Assembly (NCBI GenBank): GCA_035267785.1
Contig: DATFLL010000047.1
Coordinates: forward strand, 1-64,000
Source: DATFLL01 sp035267785
GTDB taxonomy: Bacteria > Pseudomonadota > Gammaproteobacteria > DATFLL01
Direction of reading: 5' to 3'
DNA: 64,000 bases
The translations under genes and the position numbers were made by a program. How positions within the stretch are numbered: the first letter of the stretch is position 1; every line of letters starts with the position of its first letter. Under the pieces are notes generated by a model. That model had not been told where the DNA came from, made no database searches, and saw nothing but the letters and a program-made list of their open reading frames with translations. Of the stretch, positions 28,348-36,836 are shown piece by piece.

Positions 28348-29919
28348 TTGCCGCGGTGCGTATTGATCGGGTTGCTTGCCGCGTTTGTGCTGGCCATCGC
28401 CTCGGGAACCGCCTATGCCGGCTCTATCGAGTCTCTGGTGATGCCGGGCAAGGTGATCGAGGGGCACGCTAAGATCGAGACCGAATGCAACAAATGCCAT
28501 GCACGGTTCAGCAAACAGAAGCAGGACACGCTGTGTCGTTCCTGTCACGAAAAGGTCGACGCGGATATCCGCGCCAAGACGGGGTTTCACGGACGCGCGC
28601 CCAGCGTGCGGCGCCAGCCCTGCAAAAATTGTCATACCGATCACGAAGGCCGGGACGCGAACGTTGTGATACTCGACAAGCAGACATTCGACCACCGCTA
28701 TACCGACTACCCGCTGCGCGGACGGCATACGCAGGCGAGCTGTGACAGCTGCCATAAACCGGGCAAGAAGTACCGTGACGCACCTTCGGCCTGTTACAGC
28801 TGTCACAAGGATGACGATGCCCACAAGGGCCGTCTGGGAAAGAAGTGCGGTCAATGCCACAGCGAACAGGCCTGGGGCCGGTTCCGGTTCGATCACGACA
28901 AGACACGCTTTCCGCTGCGCGGAAAGCACCGAAAGGTCGACTGTGCGAGTTGCCATCCCAACGAGCACTACAAGCGCACGCCGACGGCCTGCGTGGCATG
29001 CCACCAGCTGGATGACAAGCACCGTGGCCGGTTCGGCAAGAAATGCGAGTCCTGTCACACAGCGACCGGTTGGAAGGCTATCAAGTTCGATCACGCGCGT
29101 GATACGAAATTTCCCCTGCGCGGCGCACATGCCGATATCAGGTGCGAGGACTGTCACCGCGGCATGCTGTACGAGGAGACGCTCGGAACGGACTGTTACA
29201 GCTGTCATAAGTTCGATGACCGGCACAAGGGGCGATTCGGGCGTCAATGCGACACGTGCCACCGGGAAACGCAGTGGAAAATGATTACGTTCGACCACGA
29301 TCGCGATACCAAATACCCGCTGCGCGGGAAACATACCAAGGTGGCATGTGAGAGCTGTCACAAGGGAAATCTGTACAAGGACAAACTAAAGACGAACTGC
29401 AACGCCTGCCACGCGGGCGACGACGTTCACAAGGGGCAGCAAGGTACGCGCTGTGAGCAATGCCACAACGAGGACGGTTGGAACGCAAAGGTTGCATTCG
29501 ATCACGGTTTGACCAAATTCCCGTTGATAGGCTTGCACGCCGTTACGCCTTGCGAGGAGTGCCACGTCTCCTCGGCGTTTAAGGATACGTCGACAAAGTG
29601 CAATGCCTGTCACGCCAAAGACGATGCGCACCACAAGACATTGGGAACCGATTGCCAGACATGCCACAACCCGAACGGATGGCGTTTCTGGTCGTTCGAC
29701 CATGACACGCAAACGGACTTCAAGCTGGACGGGGCCCACGCCGAGTTGACGTGCAAGGACTGCCACGATACGCCGGTTGAGGGAAAGATTCAGATGAGCA
29801 CGGCCTGCATTGGATGTCATGCCAACGACGACATCCACCGCGGCCAGTTCGGGCAGCGCTGCGAGCGCTGCCATGTCACAACGCGGTTCCGTGACATCAA
29901 ATCCCAGTTCACGCAATGA
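28348..29919 (+). CDS. Exported 21-haem cytochrome c
   Basis: 523 residues with a signal peptide (about 1-24, ending TAYA) and 21 CxxCH motifs, one per 24 residues. The motifs fall in a 68-residue unit carrying three haems each, recognisable by FDHxxDTKFPLRGxH, then C-x2-CH, then DDxHKGRFG; seven such triplets account for all 21. Numerous spare histidines (FDH, HKG) can supply distal ligands. The start is TTG at 28348 with GGAG seven bases upstream. It probably stays in the periplasm or inserts in the barrel protein encoded at 32672 (inference). No haem c enzyme signature (nitrite reductase, octahaem) is seen. Confidence 0.9.
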   Translation: MPRCVLIGLLAAFVLAIASGTAYAGSIESLVMPGKVIEGHAKIETECNKCHARFSKQKQDTLCRSCHEKVDADIRAKTGFHGRAPSVRRQPCKNCHTDHEGRDANVVILDKQTFDHRYTDYPLRGRHTQASCDSCHKPGKKYRDAPSACYSCHKDDDAHKGRLGKKCGQCHSEQAWGRFRFDHDKTRFPLRGKHRKVDCASCHPNEHYKRTPTACVACHQLDDKHRGRFGKKCESCHTATGWKAIKFDHARDTKFPLRGAHADIRCEDCHRGMLYEETLGTDCYSCHKFDDRHKGRFGRQCDTCHRETQWKMITFDHDRDTKYPLRGKHTKVACESCHKGNLYKDKLKTNCNACHAGDDVHKGQQGTRCEQCHNEDGWNAKVAFDHGLTKFPLIGLHAVTPCEECHVSSAFKDTSTKCNACHAKDDAHHKTLGTDCQTCHNPNGWRFWSFDHDTQTDFKLDGAHAELTCKDCHDTPVEGKIQMSTACIGCHANDDIHRGQFGQRCERCHVTTRFRDIKSQFTQ

Positions 29920-29956
29920 ACGGGCGCGCGAGGGGTGCGCCACGAGGGGGTAGACG

Positions 29957-32008
29957 ATGATACACGCACAGGGACACGCGGCCTGCAGATTGGGACGTAG
30001 CACGGCGGCAACGCTGCGCCTGATTGGTCTGATTCTGCTCGCGATCGGAATAAACTGGGCGCCTGCATCGGCGGCGACCAGCGCATCCAGTTCGTTCGAT
30101 CATTTCCAAACAGGTTTTCCGCTGACCGGCGGTCATCGCAACGTCGAATGCGAGTCCTGCCACGTGCGCGGTATCTTTCAAGGGACTCCGACGCAATGTT
30201 CGTCCTGCCATGGTGCAGGGGGCGTTGCGGCGGCCTCCAGCAAACCCGCCAGCCATATCCCCAGCGGCAACCAGTGCGAGGACTGCCATACGACGGCGGC
30301 CTGGAAACCGGCACGGTTCGACCATGCGTTAGCCACTGTCAGTTGCGTGACGTGTCACAACGGCGTTAAAACCGCTGGGAAGACGCCCAATCATGTCCCG
30401 AGCTCCAATGCGTGCGGTGACTGTCATACGACCGTTGCGTGGACACCGGCGCGCTTCGACCACAGCAATGTCACGGGGACCTGTGCCAGCTGTCACAACG
30501 GTGGTATCGCAACGGGTAAGTCGGCCAATCATATCCAGACGGCCTCGGACTGCGGGACCTGCCATACTACCCTGGCATGGAGACCGGCCAAGTTCGATCA
30601 CAGCCAGGTGACCGGCAGCTGCTTCAGCTGCCATAACGGCTCGACGGCGACTGGCAAGTCGGCCGGTCACATCGCGAGCCCCAATACCTGCGAAGACTGC
30701 CACACGACGACCGCGTGGACACCGGCGCATTTCGATCACAGCAACGTAACGGGCGCCTGTGCCACTTGTCACAACGGCACCACGGCGACCGGCAAGTCGG
30801 CGGGTCACATTGCCAGCACCTCGGCGTGTGACGCCTGTCATACGACACTTGCCTGGAGCCCCGTGACGCGCGTCGACCACAGCGCCGTGCAGGGCACGTG
30901 CAACAGCTGTCACAACGGCAGCACGGCGACGGGTAAGCCGGTCAATCACATTCAGACTTCCGCCGACTGCGGCGACTGCCACACGACAACGGCCTGGACG
31001 CCCGCGCAGTTCGACCACAGCGCGGTGACCGGCAGCTGTTCGAGCTGTCATAACGGCACCACCGCGACCGGCAAGCCGGCCAACCATATTCAGACGACGG
31101 CGGAATGCGACTCCTGCCATACGACGCTGGCCTGGACGCCCGCGCAGTTCGACCACAGCGCGGTGACCGGCAGCTGTTCGAGTTGCCACAACGGCACGAC
31201 GGCGACCGGCAAGCCGACGACTCACATCGCCACCACCTCGGCCTGTGGCGATTGCCATACCACCGTCGCTTGGACGCCCGCGCGTGTCGACCACGCCGAC
31301 GTCATTGGGACCTGTGCCAGCTGTCACGACGGTGTTACGGCGACCGGCAAGCCGGGTAATCACATCGCCACCACGGCGAGCTGCGACAACTGTCACACGA
31401 CCGTCGCCTGGACGCCGGCGCAGTTCGACCACAGCGGGATCACCGGTACGTGCTCCAGCTGTCACAACGGCACAACCGCCACGGGTAAACCGGCCAATCA
31501 CGTGCAGACCTCGGCCGATTGCGGCGGGTGTCACACGACTTTGGCATGGACTCCGGCGAACTTCGATCACGCCCTGGTCACGGGCTCGTGTTCAAGTTGT
31601 CACAACGGCACCACGGCCACAGGAAAGCCCGGTACTCATTTCGTCACGGCGCGTGAATGCAACGAGTGCCACTCGACCAACGCGTGGACGCCGCTGACGT
31701 TCCGGCACAGCTCGCCCAATTATCCGGGCGACCACCGAATCAGCCTTACCTGCACGAGCTGCCATACGAGTAACGCCGAAACGGTCGCGTGGCGTTATCC
31801 GGCCTATCAGCCCGATTGTGCGGGGTGTCACGCAGGCGATTATCGGTCGGATCCGCATACCAAGTACGAGAATCCGACGACCAAGTACACGGTCGGCGAG
31901 CTGCGCGACTGCACGGGTTCGTGTCATATCTATACCGACAGTACGCTGACGACCATCAAGTCGCGGCGCAGCGGCCACCACCACGTCTCCGACGGCGGGT
32001 TCGACTGA
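29957..32008 (+). CDS. Exported repeat-built multihaem cytochrome c (25 CxxCH plus one CxxxCH)
   Basis: 683 residues; long signal peptide ending about residue 40 (APASA). Residues 48-95 resemble one unit of the preceding cytochrome (FDHFQTGFPLTGGH). Residues 107-567 are ten tandem units of 46 residues (one of 47), each with two CxxCH motifs spaced 24 apart, a FDHS histidine and a second histidine in a GKxxNHI context. The tail (568-683) has three more CxxCH and CTGSCH at 652-657. Regular haem spacing suggests a wire-like stack, possibly cell-surface (inference). It is 37 bases after the 21-haem gene. Confidence 0.9.
   Translation: MIHAQGHAACRLGRSTAATLRLIGLILLAIGINWAPASAATSASSSFDHFQTGFPLTGGHRNVECESCHVRGIFQGTPTQCSSCHGAGGVAAASSKPASHIPSGNQCEDCHTTAAWKPARFDHALATVSCVTCHNGVKTAGKTPNHVPSSNACGDCHTTVAWTPARFDHSNVTGTCASCHNGGIATGKSANHIQTASDCGTCHTTLAWRPAKFDHSQVTGSCFSCHNGSTATGKSAGHIASPNTCEDCHTTTAWTPAHFDHSNVTGACATCHNGTTATGKSAGHIASTSACDACHTTLAWSPVTRVDHSAVQGTCNSCHNGSTATGKPVNHIQTSADCGDCHTTTAWTPAQFDHSAVTGSCSSCHNGTTATGKPANHIQTTAECDSCHTTLAWTPAQFDHSAVTGSCSSCHNGTTATGKPTTHIATTSACGDCHTTVAWTPARVDHADVIGTCASCHDGVTATGKPGNHIATTASCDNCHTTVAWTPAQFDHSGITGTCSSCHNGTTATGKPANHVQTSADCGGCHTTLAWTPANFDHALVTGSCSSCHNGTTATGKPGTHFVTARECNECHSTNAWTPLTFRHSSPNYPGDHRISLTCTSCHTSNAETVAWRYPAYQPDCAGCHAGDYRSDPHTKYENPTTKYTVGELRDCTGSCHIYTDSTLTTIKSRRSGHHHVSDGGFD
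30275..31657 (+). repeat. Ten tandem 138-bp coding repeats within the cytochrome
   Basis: Ten in-frame copies of a 46-codon unit (one of 47 codons), beginning at the cysteine of CEDCHTT and ending before CNECHST. Middle copies (about 30965-31240) are nearly identical at the DNA level, indicating recent duplication or gene conversion. Outer copies differ more. Repeat number probably varies between strains, changing haem count in steps of two. Confidence 0.9.
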
Positions 32009-32105
32009 CCGGTGCGGCCAGCAGCCCCACTGTGATCACGGCCGGCCGCGAATACCGGCTGAGTAGGATATGACCGAGTCAACAAATGCAGGGGAGGTGC
32101 GAGTG

Positions 32106-32660
32106 GTGCGTGGGCGTGCTCTGATTCGAGTAGTGTGGGCAATGTTGGCGCTCATGGTCGTGTCCAGTGCGTCGGCTCAGCCAGTGCGTCGCGAGGTGCT
32201 CAGTGACGTCGAGGCCGCCTCGCGCGGGGACGGGTTTCGCTTGACGGTGAAGTTCGCCTTGCCGGTCAGCTACCTCAGCCACGTGCCGATGGACACCGGC
32301 GACACCATCCTCATCCACATCAAGCCGATCGTGCTGGATGCCGCCGGGAGCTCGGGCCTTTCGCACCGCGAGGCGTTGGCCCCGCCGCCCGAGGCGCCCG
32401 ACTATCTGACGGACATCGTCTACGACGGTGAGGATGAGTGCAGCCGCTACCTGGTGCTGCATTTTTCGCGGAAGGTGAGTTTCCGGGTGAGCCAGGGCGG
32501 CGACATGCGCAGCCTCGTGATCGATATCCGACCGGCAGGCGCTCAGGGCAGTTCCCCGAACGATGAGAAGTCGCCCGCCGCTCCTGCAGAGGAAGGCCAT
32601 ACGAGTCCGGGCTCCAAGCCTGGGAGGGCACGGCAGCATCCGGGCCCCTATCGGGGTTGA
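32106..32660 (+). CDS. Small exported beta-rich protein of the cytochrome operon
   Basis: 184 residues from GTG 32106, which has GGGGAGG eight bases upstream (alternatives: GTG 32103, ATG 32070). The signal peptide ends near ASAQ. Two similar beta-strand segments follow (FRLTVKFALPVSYLSH... and YLVLHFSRKVSFRVSQ...RSLVIDIRP), like AMIN-type domains that bind cell-wall or envelope structures. The tail is Pro/Gly-rich and disordered. It overlaps or abuts the barrel gene, so it is likely an accessory of the outer-membrane complex (inference). Confidence 0.65.
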   Translation: MRGRALIRVVWAMLALMVVSSASAQPVRREVLSDVEAASRGDGFRLTVKFALPVSYLSHVPMDTGDTILIHIKPIVLDAAGSSGLSHREALAPPPEAPDYLTDIVYDGEDECSRYLVLHFSRKVSFRVSQGGDMRSLVIDIRPAGAQGSSPNDEKSPAAPAEEGHTSPGSKPGRARQHPGPYRG

Positions 32661-32671
32661 GGAGCGCCGCT

Positions 32672-34780
32672 GTGTCCGCTCCGCCCCACTGGATTCGCCT
32701 GTTCACCGTCGCCCGGGTCGTCGAACTCGTGGCGGTCGCGCTGTTGCTGCTGCCCGTTTCGGTCCGTGCCGCCGCACGTCCCCCGGTGAGTGGGGGTGAC
32801 GCCTACGCGCTGAACTTGCGCTCCTCGCGCATCTCCCCTTTACCGCTGCATCTGCCTGCCCTGCCGGCTTTCAGGGCTCACCAGATCTACGTGCTGCGCA
32901 GCGAAGTCAACGGCAAGATCTGGCACCGCATCCGGCTCGGCTTCTACGGTACGCGCGCCGAGGCCGAAGAGGCGATGGTGCAAATCAAGGCCATGTTCCC
33001 AGCGGTGTGGGTGGCCAAAGTCGACGCCAAGGAGCAGGCCTATGCGCTGCATTGGGCCGATGCCTACCCGGGCAGCGGCGGTGCGATCCCGGCATTGCCC
33101 AAGTCGACAGCCAAGCCACCGCCTCCCGTGCGCGTCGCTTCGGCCGAGCCCGTTCCGGCCAACGCCGGCAAGTCCATGGCGCCGGTCATGGCCGAGGCTA
33201 AGAGTGCAATGCTGGCGAAAAACTACCGCCATGCCATCGCCCTGTATACCAAGGTCCTTCAGTCCGACGACGCCTCGCAGAAGCAGCGGGCGCAGGAATT
33301 GCTGGGCGTGGCGCGCGAACGGAACCACCAACTGGCCTTTGCCGTGGCCGAATATAAGACTTACTTGAGGCTCTATCCCGACGGAGAAGCGGCGGACCGT
33401 GTGCGTCAACGGCTGGCGGCTCTGCTCAGCGTCAACCAGGGACCGAAGGCGCGGATGTCACACAGCGCAAACAAGGCCGACAATGTTGTGACCGATATTT
33501 TCGGCAGTCTCTCGCAGTTTTATCGGCGCGATGTCAGCGAAACGGACGCCGCCGGTTCGAACGTGGATCAGGAATATCTGATTACCGATCTGGACCTCGT
33601 GGCCAGGCGGCGCAGCAAGAACTACGACATGCGGGCTCTGTTCAATGGCGGTTACCGCTACCAGTTCGTGGATAACGGTTTCGGCGCCGACACCCAAATC
33701 CGCTACCTCTATGTCGATGTCAACAATCGAAAGAAAAAGATATCGGGCCGCCTGGGCCGCCAGTCACTCAACAGCAGCGGCGTGCTGGGCCGCTTTGACG
33801 GCGGTCAGTTTACCTATCCGCTGTCACAGCACTGGCGCGCCAACGTCGTTGCCGGTTACCCGGTAAACCTGATGCACCTGAACAGCGTCCAGACGAATAA
33901 GCATTTCGTCGGAGTCAGTCTGGACGCCGGCACGTTCGCCAAGCATTGGGACTTTAATACTTACACGATTCGCCAGACCAATGACGGCTATCTGGACCGT
34001 CAGGCCGTGGGCGGTGAGGTGCGCTACTCAAGTCTGAAACGGACTCTGTACAGCTTGGTTGACTACGATACCTCGTACAAGCGGGTCAACATAGCGATGC
34101 TCCTGTTCAACTGGCGTTTCGACAACAGTGCGATGATAGGGGTAACCGCTGACTATCGGCGCACGCCCGTGCTGACGACCGGCAACGCCCTTATAGGTCA
34201 GTCGGTGACGTCCCTCGACGCGTTGTCGTCGACTTACTCGGAAGACGAGATGCGCGCTTTGGCGCTGGACCGAACGCCCATTGCGCGCACGCTGACGCTG
34301 TCGGGTTCCTATCCGCTGAAAAAGAAACTGCAGTTCAGCGTCAACGTGACGCAGAGCAATCTCTCGCCGACGGCAGCCTCGGGAGGCGTGGAGGCGACGC
34401 CGAGCACCGGCGATCAAACGTTCTATTCGACCCAGTTAGTGGCGACCGACTTTTTCAAGCAGGGCGACATCACGATTCTCGGACTGCGCTACTCTGACAC
34501 CGGCACGGTGAAGACCGTTTCGCTGCTGGGCAATACGCGGCTGCCGTTCGGTAGCAAGTGGCGCGTCAATCCGCGCTTGCGGGTCGACCGGCAGGAACGC
34601 AGCGCCGGTGGCACTGTCGTGTTGGTCAGTCCGACGATCCGGGTGGACTACCGCTTCCGGCGGCATCTTAACTTCGAATTGGAGAGCGGTTACCGCTGGT
34701 ACAACGATTCGATGCTCAGCTCGGCCAACGACCAACGCTCGTATTATTTGAGTGTGGGTTATCGCTGGGATTTTCAGTGA
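32672..34780 (+). CDS. SPOR-TPR-beta-barrel outer-membrane protein, putative porin of a cytochrome conduit
   Basis: 702 residues from GTG 32672, with GAGGAG seven bases upstream. Order: signal peptide/TM to about residue 34, a SPOR domain (about 70-117, HQIYVLRSEVNGKIWHRIRLG), a Pro/Ala linker, TPR helices (about 170-255), then about 430 residues of alternating polar/hydrophobic strands with aromatic ends, terminating in LSVGYRWDFQ, the aromatic C-terminus typical of outer-membrane barrels. The SPOR part would contact peptidoglycan, the barrel would span the outer membrane. By position it is the likely sheath for the cytochromes (inference). It converges with the ankyrin gene, four bases apart. 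Confidence 0.8.
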   Translation: MSAPPHWIRLFTVARVVELVAVALLLLPVSVRAAARPPVSGGDAYALNLRSSRISPLPLHLPALPAFRAHQIYVLRSEVNGKIWHRIRLGFYGTRAEAEEAMVQIKAMFPAVWVAKVDAKEQAYALHWADAYPGSGGAIPALPKSTAKPPPPVRVASAEPVPANAGKSMAPVMAEAKSAMLAKNYRHAIALYTKVLQSDDASQKQRAQELLGVARERNHQLAFAVAEYKTYLRLYPDGEAADRVRQRLAALLSVNQGPKARMSHSANKADNVVTDIFGSLSQFYRRDVSETDAAGSNVDQEYLITDLDLVARRRSKNYDMRALFNGGYRYQFVDNGFGADTQIRYLYVDVNNRKKKISGRLGRQSLNSSGVLGRFDGGQFTYPLSQHWRANVVAGYPVNLMHLNSVQTNKHFVGVSLDAGTFAKHWDFNTYTIRQTNDGYLDRQAVGGEVRYSSLKRTLYSLVDYDTSYKRVNIAMLLFNWRFDNSAMIGVTADYRRTPVLTTGNALIGQSVTSLDALSSTYSEDEMRALALDRTPIARTLTLSGSYPLKKKLQFSVNVTQSNLSPTAASGGVEATPSTGDQTFYSTQLVATDFFKQGDITILGLRYSDTGTVKTVSLLGNTRLPFGSKWRVNPRLRVDRQERSAGGTVVLVSPTIRVDYRFRRHLNFELESGYRWYNDSMLSSANDQRSYYLSVGYRWDFQ

Positions 34781-34784
34781 GCCG

Positions 34785-36836
34785 TTAGAAGATGCCGAGG
34801 AACTTCTTGTGTTTCTCGGCTTGGCTGCGGAGCAGTTTGACGACGTCTTTTCGGTCCGCGTGGGTGGCGGCCATCAGGGCCGTTTCGCGGCGTTTGTTCT
34901 TCTCGTCGATATCGGCGCCGTGGGCGAGGAGTACCCGAACGACCGCGGCATGACCGGCACGGGCCGCCAGGATGAGCGCCGTGTCGCCAAAGCCGTTGTG
35001 GGTATTGACGGGGGCCTTGGCCGCGAGGAGGCGGCGAACCACCGCGGTATGTCCGCGCGCCGCCGCCAGCATCAGCGGGGTATTGCCGTCGCCGCCGGCC
35101 GCACGGAAGTCGGCGCCCGCCTGCAACAGGGCGGCGACGGTGGCATCGTGACCGCGCCACGCGGCACGCGCCAGCGCCGACATGCCGCTGACATCGGGCG
35201 TATCGGCCGAGGCGCCCCGGTGCAGGAGCAGCGCAACGACAGCGGTGCTGCCGTGATCGGCCGCTGTCCACAGTGCGGAGTGGCCCTGGTTGTCGTGATC
35301 GGCCACGCGGGCCCCGGCGTCCAGCAGCGTTTTGACGGTATCGGCGTATCCGCCTTCGGCGGCCAGCATGAGGGCGGTGCGGCCGTCGTCGGTTTTGGCG
35401 TGGATAGGCGCGCCTGCACTGAGCAGCCGCGTGACCGTTCCGCTGTGCCCGCCGAGTGCGGCCCACAGCAGGGCGGTACGTCCATTGGTCTGCGCTGCCC
35501 GGACGTCGGCGCCCGCTTTGAGTAGCGCCGTAACGGCCTTCTCGTGGCCTTCGCCGGCGGCGAGCATCAGTGCCGTCGTGCCGTCTGGCAGATGCGCATC
35601 CGGGCGGGCATGGTGGCGCAGCAGGGCCCGCACAATCTCGGTGTGTCCCTTCCACGCGGCCCGCATCAGTGCGGTGTAGCCGTCATCGTCGCGCGCCTCG
35701 ATCCGGGGGTGGCCGCGCAGGAGCGATTCGGCGGCGGCGGTCTGTCCGCGCCACGCGGCCAGCATCAGTGGCGTCCAACTTGCATAGGGCGTGCCTTTCG
35801 TGCCCGGCTTGAGGCTCATCAGGACACTGGCCGCCTGGCGCGAAGGCCCCGCGGCCTCGGCACGATGCGCCTCGCCGGGGTTTGCGCCGGCCTTGCCAAG
35901 GACGGCCAGGACCGAAGGATGTTCCCGGCGCTGCGCCCAGGCATACGCGCTGTTGCCGCCGCGGTCCCGATGGTGGACGTCCGCCCCATGTGCGAGCAAA
36001 GTCCGGACGACATCGGGGTGTCCGGCTTTGGCCGCTTCAAGCAGGGCGGTGCTGCCGAGGCGGTCTTGGGCGTCGATGCGAGCCCCGTGGCCGAGTAGTG
36101 CCAGCACGACGCCGCGGTGACCCTCGGCGGCCGCGACCATCAGGGGTGTTTCGCCGGCATTGTCGCGCCGGTCCACGTGGGCACCGGCACCGAGCAGCGT
36201 ATCGACGACCTCGCGACGGCCGCGGGCGGCCGCCTCCATCAGCACGCTCCGCCCGGACCTATCCGCGGCGTTGGCGCTCGCTCCGGCCTTGAGCAGCGCA
36301 CGTACACGCCCGTCTTGCCCACGCCGCGCCGCACTCATCAAGGCCTGGGCCCGTGCGGCGGGCGTCTCGGGCATGCCTTGGCCATCCTCGCCGGGTTCCG
36401 CCCGGCGCGGGCCGTTCAGCTTGCGTCTGGCCATGGCGTGACCCTGGGCGGCCGCCTTTGCATACCATTGTCGGGCCTGGGCGGGGTCGGCGGTGACTCC
36501 AATGCCTTGTTCGTACATCGCCCCCAGGCTGTACTGCGCGCGCGCGTAGCCCTGTCGCGCGGCGCGGGTCATCCAGCGCGCGGCGGCGGCATCGTTTTCG
36601 GCGACGCCCCGACCGCTGCGGTACAGGACCCCGAGATTGTATTGAGCCTCCGCATCACCCTGCTCGGCGAGCTCTTTCCACAGCCGAAACGCGCGTGTGT
36701 ACTCGTGCAGGCGTATAGCATTTCGGGCCGCCTCGGCCGTGTTCGCCCATCCCGGGGTCGGCAGCGCCAGAATCACGGCGCCGAGGAGCAATGCGGCACA
36801 CAAGGGCAGGCTGGTGACAGGGGCCGTGCTGTTCAT
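34785..36836 (-). CDS. Exported Sel1-ankyrin repeat protein
   Basis: 683 residues with a signal peptide (to about residue 31, PGWA). Two to three Sel1-like repeats (about 35-145; ARWMTRAARQGYARAQYSLG) come first, then about 15 ankyrin repeats of 33 residues with the TALMLAAxxGH consensus; the fifth is degenerate. It ends KHKKFLGIF. It is a binding scaffold with no catalytic motif. The ATG overlaps the stop of the FAD oxidoreductase by four bases, so the two are translationally coupled and probably act together. It faces the cytochrome operon. Confidence 0.88.
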   Translation of the reverse strand: MNSTAPVTSLPLCAALLLGAVILALPTPGWANTAEAARNAIRLHEYTRAFRLWKELAEQGDAEAQYNLGVLYRSGRGVAENDAAAARWMTRAARQGYARAQYSLGAMYEQGIGVTADPAQARQWYAKAAAQGHAMARRKLNGPRRAEPGEDGQGMPETPAARAQALMSAARRGQDGRVRALLKAGASANAADRSGRSVLMEAAARGRREVVDTLLGAGAHVDRRDNAGETPLMVAAAEGHRGVVLALLGHGARIDAQDRLGSTALLEAAKAGHPDVVRTLLAHGADVHHRDRGGNSAYAWAQRREHPSVLAVLGKAGANPGEAHRAEAAGPSRQAASVLMSLKPGTKGTPYASWTPLMLAAWRGQTAAAESLLRGHPRIEARDDDGYTALMRAAWKGHTEIVRALLRHHARPDAHLPDGTTALMLAAGEGHEKAVTALLKAGADVRAAQTNGRTALLWAALGGHSGTVTRLLSAGAPIHAKTDDGRTALMLAAEGGYADTVKTLLDAGARVADHDNQGHSALWTAADHGSTAVVALLLHRGASADTPDVSGMSALARAAWRGHDATVAALLQAGADFRAAGGDGNTPLMLAAARGHTAVVRRLLAAKAPVNTHNGFGDTALILAARAGHAAVVRVLLAHGADIDEKNKRRETALMAATHADRKDVVKLLRSQAEKHKKFLGIF

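Noticed and set aside
30329..31570. A 413-codon minus-strand frame across the repeat cytochrome
   Set aside because: It is a mirror of the repeated cytochrome codons and has no independent start signal or domain.
30275..31657. Regular repeats that might be taken for a CRISPR array
   Set aside because: The 138-bp periodicity is in frame and encodes CxxCH modules; there are no short palindromic repeats with unique spacers and no cas genes.
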